In this document: piece by piece, positions 1 to 11,522 of the stretch
How positions within the stretch are numbered: position 1 is the stretch's first letter
Layout: every line of letters begins with the position of its first letter
Assembly: GCA_907165065.1 (NCBI GenBank)
Contig: OU015527.1
Coordinates: 24,565,686 to 24,629,685 of the forward strand
DNA length: 64,000 nucleotides
Source: Caprimulgus europaeus
Lineage: Eukaryota > Chordata > Aves > Caprimulgiformes > Caprimulgidae
Reading direction: 5' to 3'
The notes under the pieces: generated by a model
Database searches by the model: none
What the model saw: only the letters and a program-made list of their open reading frames with translations
What the model was told of the DNA's origin: nothing
Made by a program: the position numbers and the translations under genes

Positions 1-3000
1 TGTCATTGTGACATTTAAAAGGCAATGGCCATTTCAATAATGGCATTTTAACAAAGAGCAAATCTGACCTCATGTTGTGAACAATGACCATTCTGAGAAA
101 AGACAGACTTTTACTCAGAACCTCTTGTAGAGAAAAATAGAAGTATTAATCTCTACCAGCAAACAAAAAAAAAATTAAAGAGTGCAAAAGTAGTAATTTG
201 TTTTGGAAAATTGTATGTTGCAACTTCTCTTCTTCTTGAAAGGAAGAGAAGGAAAAATATGGTGTGCCCACATGGATTAGAGGGAATGTAGGAAGGAAGG
301 AAGGCACACAGAGTATATTTCTTCAGGGGTTCACAGAATTAAGTTTGGTAGAGGATTGGTGGACTACAATTCAGCTACGACATAGAAAGAAGAAAATTGA
401 AAGAATCATGAAGTGCTGCAGTGTAATGTAGCTCGGGTCCACAAAATGTTTTTAGCAATGTGCATTCACTATATAGTGTAGCTATACAGAAAAATAAAGA
501 ATGTTTATATGACTTCACTCATCTTCCATATTTTAATAACATTGGCTTCCTCCGACTAGCATAAAAAGTGTTAGCTTCCTTAAATGAGAATGTCTGTCTT
601 TTATAATTTGTTTCTGTGCCAACCTAATCACAATGTTCCTACAACTGAAATCCATCTTATATTACATTGCATACTTATCTTTTGCTTTACTTCAGAACTC
701 AGTTTATCTGTAAGCTCTTGTTGGTATAAAAAAATTGATATGCAGAGATACTTTGTTAGTTATGGCAGAACTTCTCAACTACTTTGATACTACCCTAATG
801 CATTGTAGTTAATATTTCCAAAGGCATTCCTTAATTTTCAGGATTTTTATTAATTTTATATCTAAATAAATGGACATTCCCAGTTCCTTTGTTACTTTGT
901 ACCTAAACAAATGGAGTAAAATATAAAAGAAAAAGTGTTACATTGGAAAGCATGTTTTGTGTGCATTTTTTAAGATTAGGTAGAGTGTATGTAGAAAATG
1001 GCAGGCTAACCTCTAATGTATAAAGAAGATGCATTTTTACAAACAGGGGAAAACATCAGCGTATGACAGGAGGCCCCATTCAAGGAACATAGTTCCCTTT
1101 CACTGATTTTTTGCCTAATGGTGCTGCCTCATTAAACATCAACATTGTATTAGTCACAGGAAAGAGTGCAAGTTGCAGATCAGGTCTGCTGGTGCCTCTC
1201 TGGTGAATTCACATAAGAGATGTTACTCCCACTCAAGTAACTCAGAAGATGACAAATATTACAGATATTTAATTTATGTGAGTACTTGTTTCAAATTTAT
1301 TAACTCATCAGTCTTGTGAGAAATAAAAGGACCAAAAAAGAGGCCAGTGAGCTTTTCTTACTTACCCTGTTAACTCAACAGCGTCTAAAAGTAATCAATA
1401 TCTATAATTACTAAATACTTCCATGATATTTTAACCCTTCTTTAGTAGTCTATTTCCACATATGAAAGGTTGATCAAATTCAAAACTAATTAGAAAGAAT
1501 GAAGTTTTAATTATTGCACTGATACCTTTCATTTATTTCTCAGTCTTACTAAAATTTCATTTTATCATAATGGCAAACTGAGTGTTTTTTCTTTTATAAT
1601 TTGAAGCATTAATAGAGCTCTTTCTGTAGAAAAGCATGAGTAGAGCAGATAAGCATAAAATATGCAGAGATGCCCTGAGAATGAACAGATCTTTTCTGCC
1701 ATGTTAGTTTATTTTTTATTTTGTTTTAGGTTTATATACATGTCTCTGTGATTTTATCTTCACACTACTTTAAGAATAAATCGAAGCATTTATGAGCAAG
1801 AAAGATTTTTTTAAAGCTTTATATCTCTGTGTGAGTAAAATTTCCAAAAATATTCAAAATCTCAAAAAAAAGAAAAACTAACTTCCTTAAATGTGAAGAG
1901 CAAATTAAATTCAAAGAGGCACTATAATCTGAATATTAAGATCTAAAAGAAACAAATGCTTATTTTATTCCCATTTTACTTAATTTCTTAGAGCGTATTA
2001 TATTTTTAAACAGCTGCCTTGAAAAAGATTATACATATGATTTTCCCTGTGTGTTTTATGCTATCTGATTAAAGTACTCCTTTTTTCTTGATATCTAAAT
2101 TATCGGAAAAGGAAATCCAAGTTCATTTTCAAAATCACATTTTGCAATAAATAGAGGCTAGCTCAAAGAGTTCAATGTTCCACACCTGGATTATAGTCTG
2201 AATTATTACCAGCTAAAAGTATTTTTAAATAAATTCTTGCAGATGATATATTAGTCAGACTAGAATTTGGAATTAAAGATTTGCTTTCAACTTAAAAATA
2301 CAAACTTTTTTGTGGGTAGTTTTCCACAGATATATGTAAAGATTAAGTTTAGTGACTGACTTCCCAATCAAAAAGAAACCGTTGATTTCTAAAAAATAAT
2401 GTTTAGTTGCATGTCTTTTTCAAGCCATTCTCATTTTCTGGGGCGACTCATGCTTATCATGTTTTAATTCAACACTTTGCTTAACACAGATACTTAAAAT
2501 TAGGATTTAACAATAATGTGTGTTTTAAGTTAGAAATCATTTTATAAACATAACTATTCCTATAAATAGAATAATATGTTTGATAAACTTTTTCAGACAA
2601 TTGTATTTGTATGCCCAGCCATTTTGTTAGAAGCAGAAAGAAACAAAGACTAGCCTTAAGCATAATAACTGCACTTTGTAACTCAAAATCTGTGTGTCCC
2701 CAGATGGTCAAACCAATGGATTGAGAGACTACTAACAATGTTGTCACATAGCATAATCTTCTTATTAGTTACTGTGGAAGTCATAAACAGTTTTTGATAT
2801 GCATACCCTTGACAACTAGAAAGAGTAACTGCTAGTTTTGAATCTACTGTCCAAGGGCAAAGACTTTTTGTTATTTTTCGAAAGGCTAGGAATTTATTCA
2901 AATTCTAAGACCATGACTATGGCGTGGTATCAAAATGTCATTCATATAGGCTGCCATCCAAAACTGCAGATGTCAAACACTCACAAAGACAGAAGATTTG

Positions 3001-4980
3001 TTGGAGTTTTTATGCAGGGTCCTGTGGTGAGTAGAATCACTCATTTTATATTGAGTAATCTTTTCAGTGACAATCCTAGATATAGGTGAAGGCTATTATT
3101 ACAGTGCTTGTTTTCATATCTTTGTGCATAATTTTAAAGTTCCTACAGTCCTATGAATAGAAGAACAATCATTGTGTATGTCTTAATATGATCTTTCCCA
3201 CATTTGTCAAATGTTTCTCTATTTTACTTTTGTTTCAAATACTATTTGTTTCAAGAGCTATCTATATAAATAATATCGTTGTGATTTTTTTTACGTAACA
3301 CAAGTAAGACTTTTTTTTTCATTTTATATTAAAAATTCAGTTACTTGTTGTGATATCATGTCTGCTAATCTGTAGACACTTTGATTCCCATTGATATTAT
3401 GCTAGGTATATGTTACTTCCATATGTATAAGATTTATAACAGAAAAATAGAGATCAAATTTTATTAGGGATTCCTTACTAATCCAAAATGCTTTTAATTA
3501 TGTAATTCACTAATCTAATTTAGAAACCACTTAAAATAAATGTGCTGATGGCTGAAGAATAAAGTATTGAGAGTTGAACTGAGCTGGTTTTTTTAAGTTT
3601 TTGGATTTTTAAAATGTTTCCTGCAAAGGTTAAGACAGTTTTCTTGATTTCACAAACAGTATTATTTAAAAAAAAAAAAAAATCTAAATTTTTTGGTCAA
3701 ACAAGGAGATAGCAAATAAGTCAGACAAGACTTATTAGATTGTCTAAGTCTTAATCACAAATATACCTATTTCAAATATAAGATCGTACTCCCATGCCTA
3801 TTGGCTTAACTTTACATTGTGAAGCACAGACACATCCATGTGGATAAAATATTAAAATAGTTGCATGCACTGCTCCAACAAAAGGCCCACTCTAGGTCAA
3901 AAGTGAAAAACACTTCTCAAAATACCTAGCAGGGCAAAGAGATAGATACACATTAAATGGGTAGTACCTGCCTTCGTGAGCTTCTTGCAGCACTAGGTAG
4001 TACTTCAAGGGCCTTCTTGGGTTCAAAGGACTTAGTTGGCACATGGAACTTATGTTATTGTTTCCTGATTCAATAGGTTATAACCAATACAGACTGCAAA
4101 ATTACACAGAAAAAAGCATGAAATTAGATTCTTCCATGATTTCTAAATAAATTTTATTCCATTTTGGCCAGAAAATTGACATTTTCAAACCATCTTTGTA
4201 TGTATACCTGTATACAACAGGTATACATACCTTTGTATGTATGTCTGCATACAACAATTTAATACAAATACTTTAGGGTTAGCCAGTACCAAATGAGGCC
4301 AGCAAAAATGCTTAGATTTTTTTCAGTGTTAAAGTAAAAATTTTAGGGTTGAGAATAATTTCTAAACGAATTTTGAATGAGAGATTCTGTCTGGTTTTGT
4401 TTCAGATGCATACAAGTTATATAAACTGAAAAATTGCACTGCTTAAGGACAAGTGCAATTGTTTTATTTTTCATGAAATGAGCAAGCTGTCCACTGTGCA
4501 TCAAATTCTATGATTTAACATGTAGTATACACAATGATAGACCTGCTGACATTTTGGAAAATAACTACAAATGCCAGTATATGCATGCAAACTGTTTTCC
4601 ATGGTTATAGTACTATCTCTGAAGATGGACCAACTCAGCAGCATGCATAGGGACTTAATAACACGTGGAGTGAATCTCTACATGAAGCTCAGCCCCAGAC
4701 CCTGGGAGGGAAATTTCTTTTAAGGCAGCAACCAACCTAAATGTGTGTGCTTTTGCACATGTCTACGTATGCAATCAAAAGAGAGGTTGTAGAGGTATTG
4801 CAGTTTATCCTGCTAGAGATAAAGAAACACAGTCAAGGCTCGAAGTAAAGCTGGAAGTTGAGGGATTTTTGGATTACTTATTTAGAACCTGTCTGCATTA
4901 AAAACGAAGTTAAAATCCAAAAGGTAAATCAGCTCAGAGTTCTGTATGCACGTGAAATTATCTTTCTGGTTTTGACTAAG
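1..4980. other. AT-rich non-coding DNA
   Basis: I see no gene, RNA gene or clear transposon here. Open frames are all under 90 codons, overlap on both strands and resemble no family I know. The one structured element is the hairpin at 4198-4230, listed separately. Short homopurine runs and poly(A) or poly(T) tracts are scattered. The stretch is best read as intergenic or intronic sequence; conserved non-coding elements cannot be excluded without alignment. Confidence 0.6.
4195..4257. repeat. Perfect hairpin plus near-tandem copy
   Basis: Arms 4198-4211 (GTATGTATACCTGT) and 4217-4230 (ACAGGTATACATAC) are exact reverse complements of 14 bp around the 5-nt loop ATACA. A second, slightly diverged copy of the block 4195-4220 follows at 4232-4257, sharing TTTGTATGTAT at its start and ATACAACA near its end. 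Alternating purine-pyrimidine steps suggest slippage and template switching in an AT-rich microsatellite rather than a gene. Confidence 0.7.
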
Positions 4981-4984
4981 CTCA

Positions 4985-6204
4985 GAAGATAGATAAAAGG
5001 AATAGGGAAAATCTGGAAGGAAACAAGAGACCAGATCACACAGGATATGGAGAAGGTTGAAGTACTCAATGACTTCTTTGCATCACTCTTCATCAATAAG
5101 TGCTCGAGTTACAACTCACAAGTCGCAGAAGGCAGAGACTGGCAGAATGAAGAGCTGCCCGCTGCAGGAGAAAATTGGGTTCAAGACCATCTGAGGAAAC
5201 TGAAGGAACATAAGTCCATAAGCCTGATGAGGTGGGTCTTGAGAGAACTGGTGGATTAATTTCCCAAGCAATTATCCATCATATTAGAAAACTCATGGCA
5301 GCCTCATGAAGTTTCCACTTAGTGGAAAAGGGGAAACATAACCTCTATTTTTAAAAAGGGAAATAAGGAAGATCCAGAGAACTACACAGTCTCACTTCTG
5401 TGCCTGGCAAGATCATGAAGCAGATACTCCTGGAAACTGTGCTAAGATGTATGAGAATAGAGGAGGTGATTTATGACAGCCAACATGGCTTCACCAAGGG
5501 CAGGCATGCCTGACCAGTTTGGTGGCCTTCTGTGACAGGGTTATAGCATTACTGGATAAGGGAAGAGCAAATGATGTCATCTACCTGGACTTGTGCAAGG
5601 CACTGTCCTGCTCAACGTCCTTGTCTATAAGTTGGAGAGACATGAAGAGTATGGATGGACAATTGTCTGAATGCTTGCACTCAAAGAGTTGCAATCAACA
5701 GCTCATTGTCCAAGCAGAGACTAATGACAAGTGGCGTCCCTCAGGGACTGGTGCTGTTTAATATCTTCGTTGGCAACATGGACCATGCGATTGAGTGCAC
5801 CCTCAACAATTTTCCTGGTGACATCAGGCTGTGTGATTTGGTCAACACACTGAAGGGAAGTGATGTCATCCAGAGAGACTTTGACAAGCTTAAGAGCATG
5901 TAAACCTCAAAAAGGTCAAGTGCAAGGTTTTATAGCAGCTTTCCAATAGCTGAAGAGGTCCTACATGAGGGTTGGGGAGGGACTTTTTTCAAGGGCATGT
6001 AGTGATAGCATGAGGGGTAATGGCTTAGTAAAAAGTTGTGGGTGTCCCCTCCTTGGAAGTGTTCAAGGCCAGGTTGGATGAGGCTTTGAACAACCCGGTC
6101 TAGTGGAAGGTGTCCCTGCTTATGGCAGGGTGGTTGGAACTGGATGATTTTTAAGGTTCTTTCCAACCCATACCATTCTTTGATTCAGTGATTGATTCTA
6201 TGAT
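4985..6204 (+). mobile_element. CR1 LINE, 5'-truncated, internally deleted
   Basis: The element starts inside ORF2, at the reverse transcriptase amino end, and runs to a CR1-type 3' tail of imperfect ATTCTATGATT octamers ending near 6204. The order of ORF2 blocks is normal up to about 5930. Then the sequence jumps from the region just after the catalytic block to the ORF2 carboxy end (about 5931-6100), so several hundred bases are missing. A second small deletion near 6030 removes the usual block before REVVD. The 5' boundary is approximate. CR1 mobilises by target-primed reverse transcription, and 5' truncation is its normal fate. Confidence 0.9.
5047..5930 (+). pseudogene. CR1 ORF2 reverse transcriptase fragment
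   Basis: Conceptual translation in shifting frames (5047-5259, then around 5519-5760, then 5655-5903) gives blocks typical of the CR1 reverse transcriptase: EVLNDFFASLF near the start, VIYLDLCKA in the middle, and SGVPQG followed by a catalytic block near 5805-5835. That block reads FPGD where the family has FADD, so one catalytic aspartate is gone. At least two frameshifts and several stops separate the blocks. The copy is dead and, judged by its damage, older than the CR1 at 13681-14697. No promoter or host gene is associated with it. Confidence 0.85.
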
Positions 6205-9200
6205 AGTGAGAGTTCAGTATAGTATATAATGATAGTATAAAGAGGCCATTGTGTAGCTCAAGAGGCCTGAATTTCATGCTTGGAGTTGCAGCAAGTTAGA
6301 TATGAGGGTTCAGAATGGGTCTCAGAAACACCAAAACATTGAAGTAATTTTCTGTTTATATTTTCACTACTTGCCTTAGAAGGTGCTTTCATTTATTTGA
6401 ATCACATTTAAAGCTTATTTGATTACTTCTCAGGAACCTGTCCAGCCTCTGTCCCTTATTTGTCACAATACTGTTACTCTCTGCAAAATACTAGTTAAAA
6501 AGAAAGTGTAATTTGTCACCACAATGTTACCTTCACGGGGTTTTTTTCAAGCTAATAGTTGTAAAACTTCAGAAATACCTGTAGTTTTTTTCTAGGTTTT
6601 GTTGTTGTTGTATTTTGACTTAAGAGGGAGTTTATTGTAAGAACAAAATCAAACTACTCCAAAGAAAACACATTATCTCATAATTAGCTACATACCAGAA
6701 GTTATTTTTTTGCTTTAATATACTAAACTCAGAATTGTCATAACAACTTTACAATGTCTGCTTTGTTAGGCAGTAATATTCAGAGAATCTATAAATATGA
6801 ATGATGGAGATGCTGATCTGGAAAGGTAAAACAGTAGGAAAAAGTGAAGAAGTTTTATGACTCTTTTATTGGAACCCAATCCTTTGAGCTTTCTGAAGAA
6901 AATCAGTCCAAAATCTGTGCTACAGAAATCTATACCTCAACATGGAAGTACAGATCTATATTGTGAGATTAATAACATGTCAGAGCCTCCAAGATTTTTG
7001 CTTCAGAATTCCTTGCCCACCAACATTAAGTTATTATTGTGCTGGAATTCTGATTGTACTGACAGGTCATAGTTTAAAATGATTGACTTAACAAAGCTGC
7101 AAAAGGACAACTGATACAATAGAGAAATCAGCCCTTAGTTGAGAGTTTCGCTTTGTATTCTTTTTTCGTCTCAGGTCTATTAACTTTTTGAGAATAATAA
7201 TGACCACTTATTCAGAACTTAATGCTTTTATAATTTTGCTTTTCAGTGAGTTGAGTCCATTATTACAGGGAACATTTTATTTCAGTAAAGTGCACTTACC
7301 TGGCTTTACATCTGAGCAAAAGCAAGTTAGATCCATGCATGCTAAAAATTGTAGGAGACAAATTGAAATCAATGAGGAAGTAATCTGTTATATAAACACA
7401 GTGAAAAATAAATGTATTATCCCTTAAAAAACATGAGATAGAGAACAATAAAAACCTGTGTTTTTCACAGTTTCAAGTCCTAACATGTGAAGGAAAGAAC
7501 GAATAGGCAAAAGAAATAACTGAACCTTAAGGTCTTCCTCACAAATCACTATTTTCAGGTTATCTACTTTAGTGAAAACACAGCACTAGCTAAAAAGCAA
7601 ATAAAATAGACCAAGACTAAAACAGCATAGACTGAGTTCTATGTCAAAAGTACATATGTAGCCCTGCCTTTTTCTTATCATTAAAAAAATAATCACCTTT
7701 AGAAGACCTCACCAGTTAAGATGACAATGATAAAAATTTAAAATTCCTATATCCAGAATGGATATATGAATGTCTGTAGATATCTGTTTAAAATCCCTTT
7801 AAGTATTTCACTTTGCTCATTTGTTGAAATCTTTACCTGTCCTAACTTGAGGAAAATTAAAATAATTTAAAGTCACTTTGCTGTATCCTTTGGTCAGCAG
7901 AGTGAAGCATCTAACACGATGCAGAGGAACACAAAGTCTCCATTCCCTTTGGTCCCCCAAAGCTCAAAAGGACCAATTCATCAGCAAATCACAATAAAAA
8001 GAATCCATCATATCATTAATTCCCCAGCTGGTTATTTGATAAAGACGTTACATTTATTTACGTGATTATGTCTGCTCCAAAATACCACTGGACTCGGGCA
8101 TGCTTTAATTATTAAAAAGGTACTAGTGCACAGAAGCAAAACATTCATGTCCTGAACCCAGACAGTATTTTTCTGTTTACATTTAGAGGTCAATGTATTC
8201 AAATTTTAAAAGAATGACCAAAGTTATGTAATTTTAAACTTTACATAAAACTGTGGAAAAATCCTTTTAATTTATTCAAAAGAAACAAAGATGGAGTATG
8301 CTATTAATTGAAGATTACCAGTTATTATTCAACAAATTCAAATTATCTGAGTAAATAAAAATAGCTGATGGAAAAATAAGCAGGTAAATTAAGAAAATTA
8401 TGGGATAATTTTCAGGATGTCTGCTTCCTGAAGACAATCTCTCTGTGTGATTGTCGTCATTTGGCACCAAGTAAACCAATTTCCTAACACATAGGTGAGG
8501 CTGTGAATGTAGATGACTTGGAAATTAAGAGTCGTTCACATGTTTTCCTTTAATGTTACTTAGTGAATGACACTTCTCATGTGCAACATAAAGGTTGCAG
8601 TTGCTTTTTTAATCCAATTGAGTCTGTCCCTAATTCAAACATTCTTTATAATTCTCAGTCTCATTCTCTTTTGCTTCTCAAAGCACTGGTAGAAGTGCTC
8701 TGGTTTTGCACTGACAAAGCTGATGTTATTGTACACACTGAATGGAACAATGGAACCACTTTAAGTTATGCTGTGTCAAATTGGAGTTTTCACAGAGCAT
8801 CATGTTAATTCTGCTGGGAAAAAAGAGAGATAAACAACAATGAAGAAAATACAGTGCTATGTCTCTGAAATCCATTTGAGAAGTAACCTCTGATCACACC
8901 TGATTTAGCAGCTATCATAGCAGAAAACCATTTGTTTGCAGTGGAAAATACAATTTCAAGAGATTAATTCCAATGTAAACTATGTTTTATGTTATTATTT
9001 TGTTATCTTCATCATAATATGTACATCTTCTTCATACATGCAAATCTCAACTGAAAGACAGCAATTGAATGTGAGCCAAGTAGTTGTGAAACAATGCAAT
9101 TTAACCATATTTACTAGAAGAAAATATCAGTAATACCTATCTCTAAGTGTCATTTTTAATAAAAAATCTATAGTTTCAACAATAAGGAAATACTTTCATG

Positions 9201-9213
9201 AATGTGCCTATAA
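6205..9213. other. Non-coding spacer, no element recognised
   Basis: This is AT-rich sequence with no ORF above 82 codons and no similarity I recognise to CR1, LTR or RNA genes. It may hold old, highly diverged repeats. Confidence 0.55.
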
Positions 9214-9236
9214 TTTTTTTTTTTTTTTTTTTTTTT
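9214..9236. repeat. Poly(T) tract of 23 bases
   Basis: An uninterrupted T run lies about 60 bases before the minus-strand LTR. It could be the A-tail of an old minus-strand retrotransposed sequence, but no recognisable body adjoins it. Confidence 0.7.
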
Positions 9237-9294
9237 CCACGGAGTTTTGTACTGCTTTACACAGTGGGTATAGTAGCAAGATACTTTGTGTACT

Positions 9295-9934
9295 TGTGAA
9301 GTTTCACTGGGTTAGCAGCCAACACAGCCATTCAACCACTTCCCCCCACCCCCAGGGGACAGGGGAGAGGATTGGGGGGCAAGGATAAGGAGACTTGTAG
9401 GTTGAGATAAGAACAGTTTAATAATAGAAATAAAACTTAAAATAATACTAATATTAAAATAGTAGTGATAATGATAACAGTAACAAAGTATGCAAATGAG
9501 TGACACCCAGTGCAACTGCTCACCACCCGCCAACTAAGCCTGGCTTTTTCCCAGACAACCATCCCGGAGGAGTGGCAATCCCAAACGGAAACCAGAATAG
9601 CAGAGAGCAAGAGCCTGAGCGAAAGCCAGAGAGAGCCAGCAGAGGAAGAATCCCTCATTAATATACTGGACATGACTTGATATGTTATGGAATATCCCAT
9701 TGGTGTATCCAAATGCCAGTTTAGCTTATTAATTTAAATATTCCTCACTTCCTTAAATATTGCACTTGTGGACTAACAGAACACAAAGTTCTTAACTTCC
9801 AGCAACAAAAATGCAAACACTGGTATGTTATCAGTGTCTCTCTCATAACAAGTCCTAGGTTGAAAAGCAAAACACAGCACTATTCTAACTACTGAAACAG
9901 AAACCCAGCTCTGTTTCAACTAAAAACCAGGACA
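9295..9934 (-). mobile_element. 3' LTR of truncated endogenous retrovirus
   Basis: Read on the minus strand, the LTR begins TGTCCTGGTTTTTAG and shares, in the same order, blocks with the four LTRs at 10919, 15692, 47269 and 56010: a central block around the sequence read on the plus strand as AATGCCAG, the block GAGTGACACCCAGTGCA, and the end block rich in TTATCTCAACC on the minus strand. It is flanked on its minus-strand 5' side by a polypurine tract (9935-9950) and retroviral coding remnants, so I call it the 3' LTR of a provirus rather than a solo LTR. The outer boundary at 9295 is approximate. The 5-bp target duplications of this family elsewhere suggest an ERVL- or ERVK-like group; the family name is not certain. 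Confidence 0.8.
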
Positions 9935-9950
9935 ACCCACCCCTTATTCC
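9935..9950 (-). promoter_or_regulatory. Polypurine tract before 3' LTR
   Basis: On the minus strand the bases immediately before the LTR's TG read AATAAGGGGTGGGT, a nearly pure purine run. This is the expected position and composition of the retroviral primer for plus-strand DNA synthesis. None of the other four related LTRs has such a run next to it. Confidence 0.65.
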
Positions 9951-10419
9951 ATGTCATTTACTTCATGCTCAGGTTTTTATACTTCCTAATGGATTTAGAT
10001 TAATTACTACTACGATTTTTTTGAAGACTATTTATATAACTATATACACACACATATATATGGACAAATATCATGGATTATCTCACCAAAATATATATTG
10101 AGTTCATTTAGTCCATAACTTCAGATTCCATCCCTTGTAATAATCTTTTGAGACTAAAACACGATGTGGACTTGCTTAGCTAATGGGAGCTGATGTCATC
10201 AGGTGTAATAAGAAGATGGTGTATAGTCTCTGTTGTATGGTGTATTCAGAGTTCATGGTTGGTGTATTTGGTAGAGTCTATGTCCAGGGTTGCTGATTTC
10301 GCAGAAGTCACTGAGTACCAATTCTGGTCCAGTCAGGGTTCACACCTTTTTAACCTGTGAAAATACTTAGTATAAAACTGTTAGTGTGATGCACAACCAT
10401 AATAAAGGTGATACACAAT
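9951..10419 (-). other. Probable provirus 3' region, decayed
   Basis: This interval lies between the integrase-like remnant and the polypurine tract. It contains no long frame. It is probably the untranslated or lost env portion of the provirus, but only its position supports that. Part of it (around 10030-10060) is a TA/CA-rich simple repeat. Confidence 0.35.
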
Positions 10420-10602
10420 TTATTGGCTATTTTCACCTAAAATCAAGTCTTCCTGAGGTACACATTGAACTTGTCTGTCTTTCTGCATTACCAAGAAGGT
10501 ACATCCAGGTCCTTGAGCAAAAGTAATCCCATGAATGGGCTTACCTTTACACGAGGCAGGAATAACCCAAACTGTTTTCCCAAGCAAATTCTTAATATGC
10601 AC
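10420..10602 (-). pseudogene. Retroviral pol carboxy-terminal remnant (integrase-like)
   Basis: A 60-codon open frame (with a GTG at its first position, which is not a real start) contains VWVIPASCKGKP, GITFAQGPGC and QCVPQEDLIL. This alternation of short beta strands, with a VW start and a VPxEDL end, resembles the SH3-like carboxy-terminal domain of retroviral integrases; that is my inference from layout, not a database hit. It lies upstream of the polypurine tract and LTR at 9295-9934 in the same orientation, where the end of pol (in an env-less element) or env would lie. A stop directly precedes the frame, so the upstream part has been frameshifted or lost. Beyond it, toward 10900, I see no further retroviral blocks. 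Confidence 0.5.
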
Positions 10603-10918
10603 TCAAAGGTCTCAGTTATTTCATTGCTAAGTTTAAGCGTCACAGACAATATCAATGTTTTAGGCAGATATTTGATTTTTGAAAAAGAAATAAGTATTTC
10701 TCACTAAACAACAGGAGAAACTTAACAGGAATTTTGAGTATGTAATAACAAGTCTCACAGCTGAAGGCAATAGTGAAAGAGGACATAGACATTAATAAAG
10801 GCTTGTAGTACTATGTATTCACTGTCTGTTGGGTAGAAGCAGAAAAGGAAAATTAATTGGGCCAACCACTTTCCATTTGCATTTCCTTAAGCATCCCTGA
10901 GCAATATGAAGACCGTAT

Positions 10919-11522
10919 TTTCCTGTTTTTGATAGAATAGCATTATTTTTTCTTATTATTAGCTAGAATAGCTGTGTTTTAGTTTCAATATGGGATTTCT
11001 TATGAGAAAAATGTTAAAGTACTAATGCTATTAGTTGCTGCTGGAGCTCAATACTGTCATTTTTGGCTAATTTGCAAGTGCAAAGGACTGGGCCTAATAA
11101 ATAGCAAAACCCAAAACTGACATTTAGATGTGCCAATGAGATATTACATATCATATCACATCACATTCAGTATATTAACCAAGGCTGACCAGAAATCACA
11201 GGTATTTTCTTGGGGAGTGCTTGGGCTCTCACTCTTCTGGCGTTTTGGAACTGTCTCTGCTCCAGGATTGCTGGCTGGCACAGGCTGGGCATTGGTCGGC
11301 GGGTGGTGAGCAATTGTACTGTGTATCACTCATTTTTATATTCTGTTATTACTGTTGTTATCAATATAATTTTATTTTAATTAGTAAATAGTTTTTATCT
11401 CAACCTGTGTGTCTCCTTGCCCTTTTCTTTCCAATTCTCTCCCTTACTCCCTGGGCGAGGGGACAGGAGGCTGAGAGTGCAGGCTGTGTTTGGCTGCAAG
11501 CCAAGAGGGTGAAACCACCACA
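10919..11522 (+). mobile_element. Solo LTR, same family, plus strand
   Basis: The start TTTCCTGTTTTTGATAG corresponds to TGTCCTGG of related copies. It continues with the family blocks AGCTGTGTTTTAGTTTCA, ATTAGTTGCTGC, ATGTGCCAATGAGATATT, TTGGGGAGTGCTTGGGCTC, GGTGAGCAATTGTACTGTG and TTTTTATCTCAACC, and ends AAACCACCACA at 11522. No polypurine tract precedes it and no primer site follows, so it is solo. The flanking pentamers are CGTAT (10914-10918) and CTTAT (11523-11527), one mismatch, a plausible decayed 5-bp target duplication. It is opposite in orientation to the provirus end next to it, so it is a separate insertion. Confidence 0.82.

Noticed and set aside
2481..3089. Overlapping frames of 70-90 codons on both strands
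   Set aside because: Short, overlapping on opposite strands, without motifs; expected by chance.
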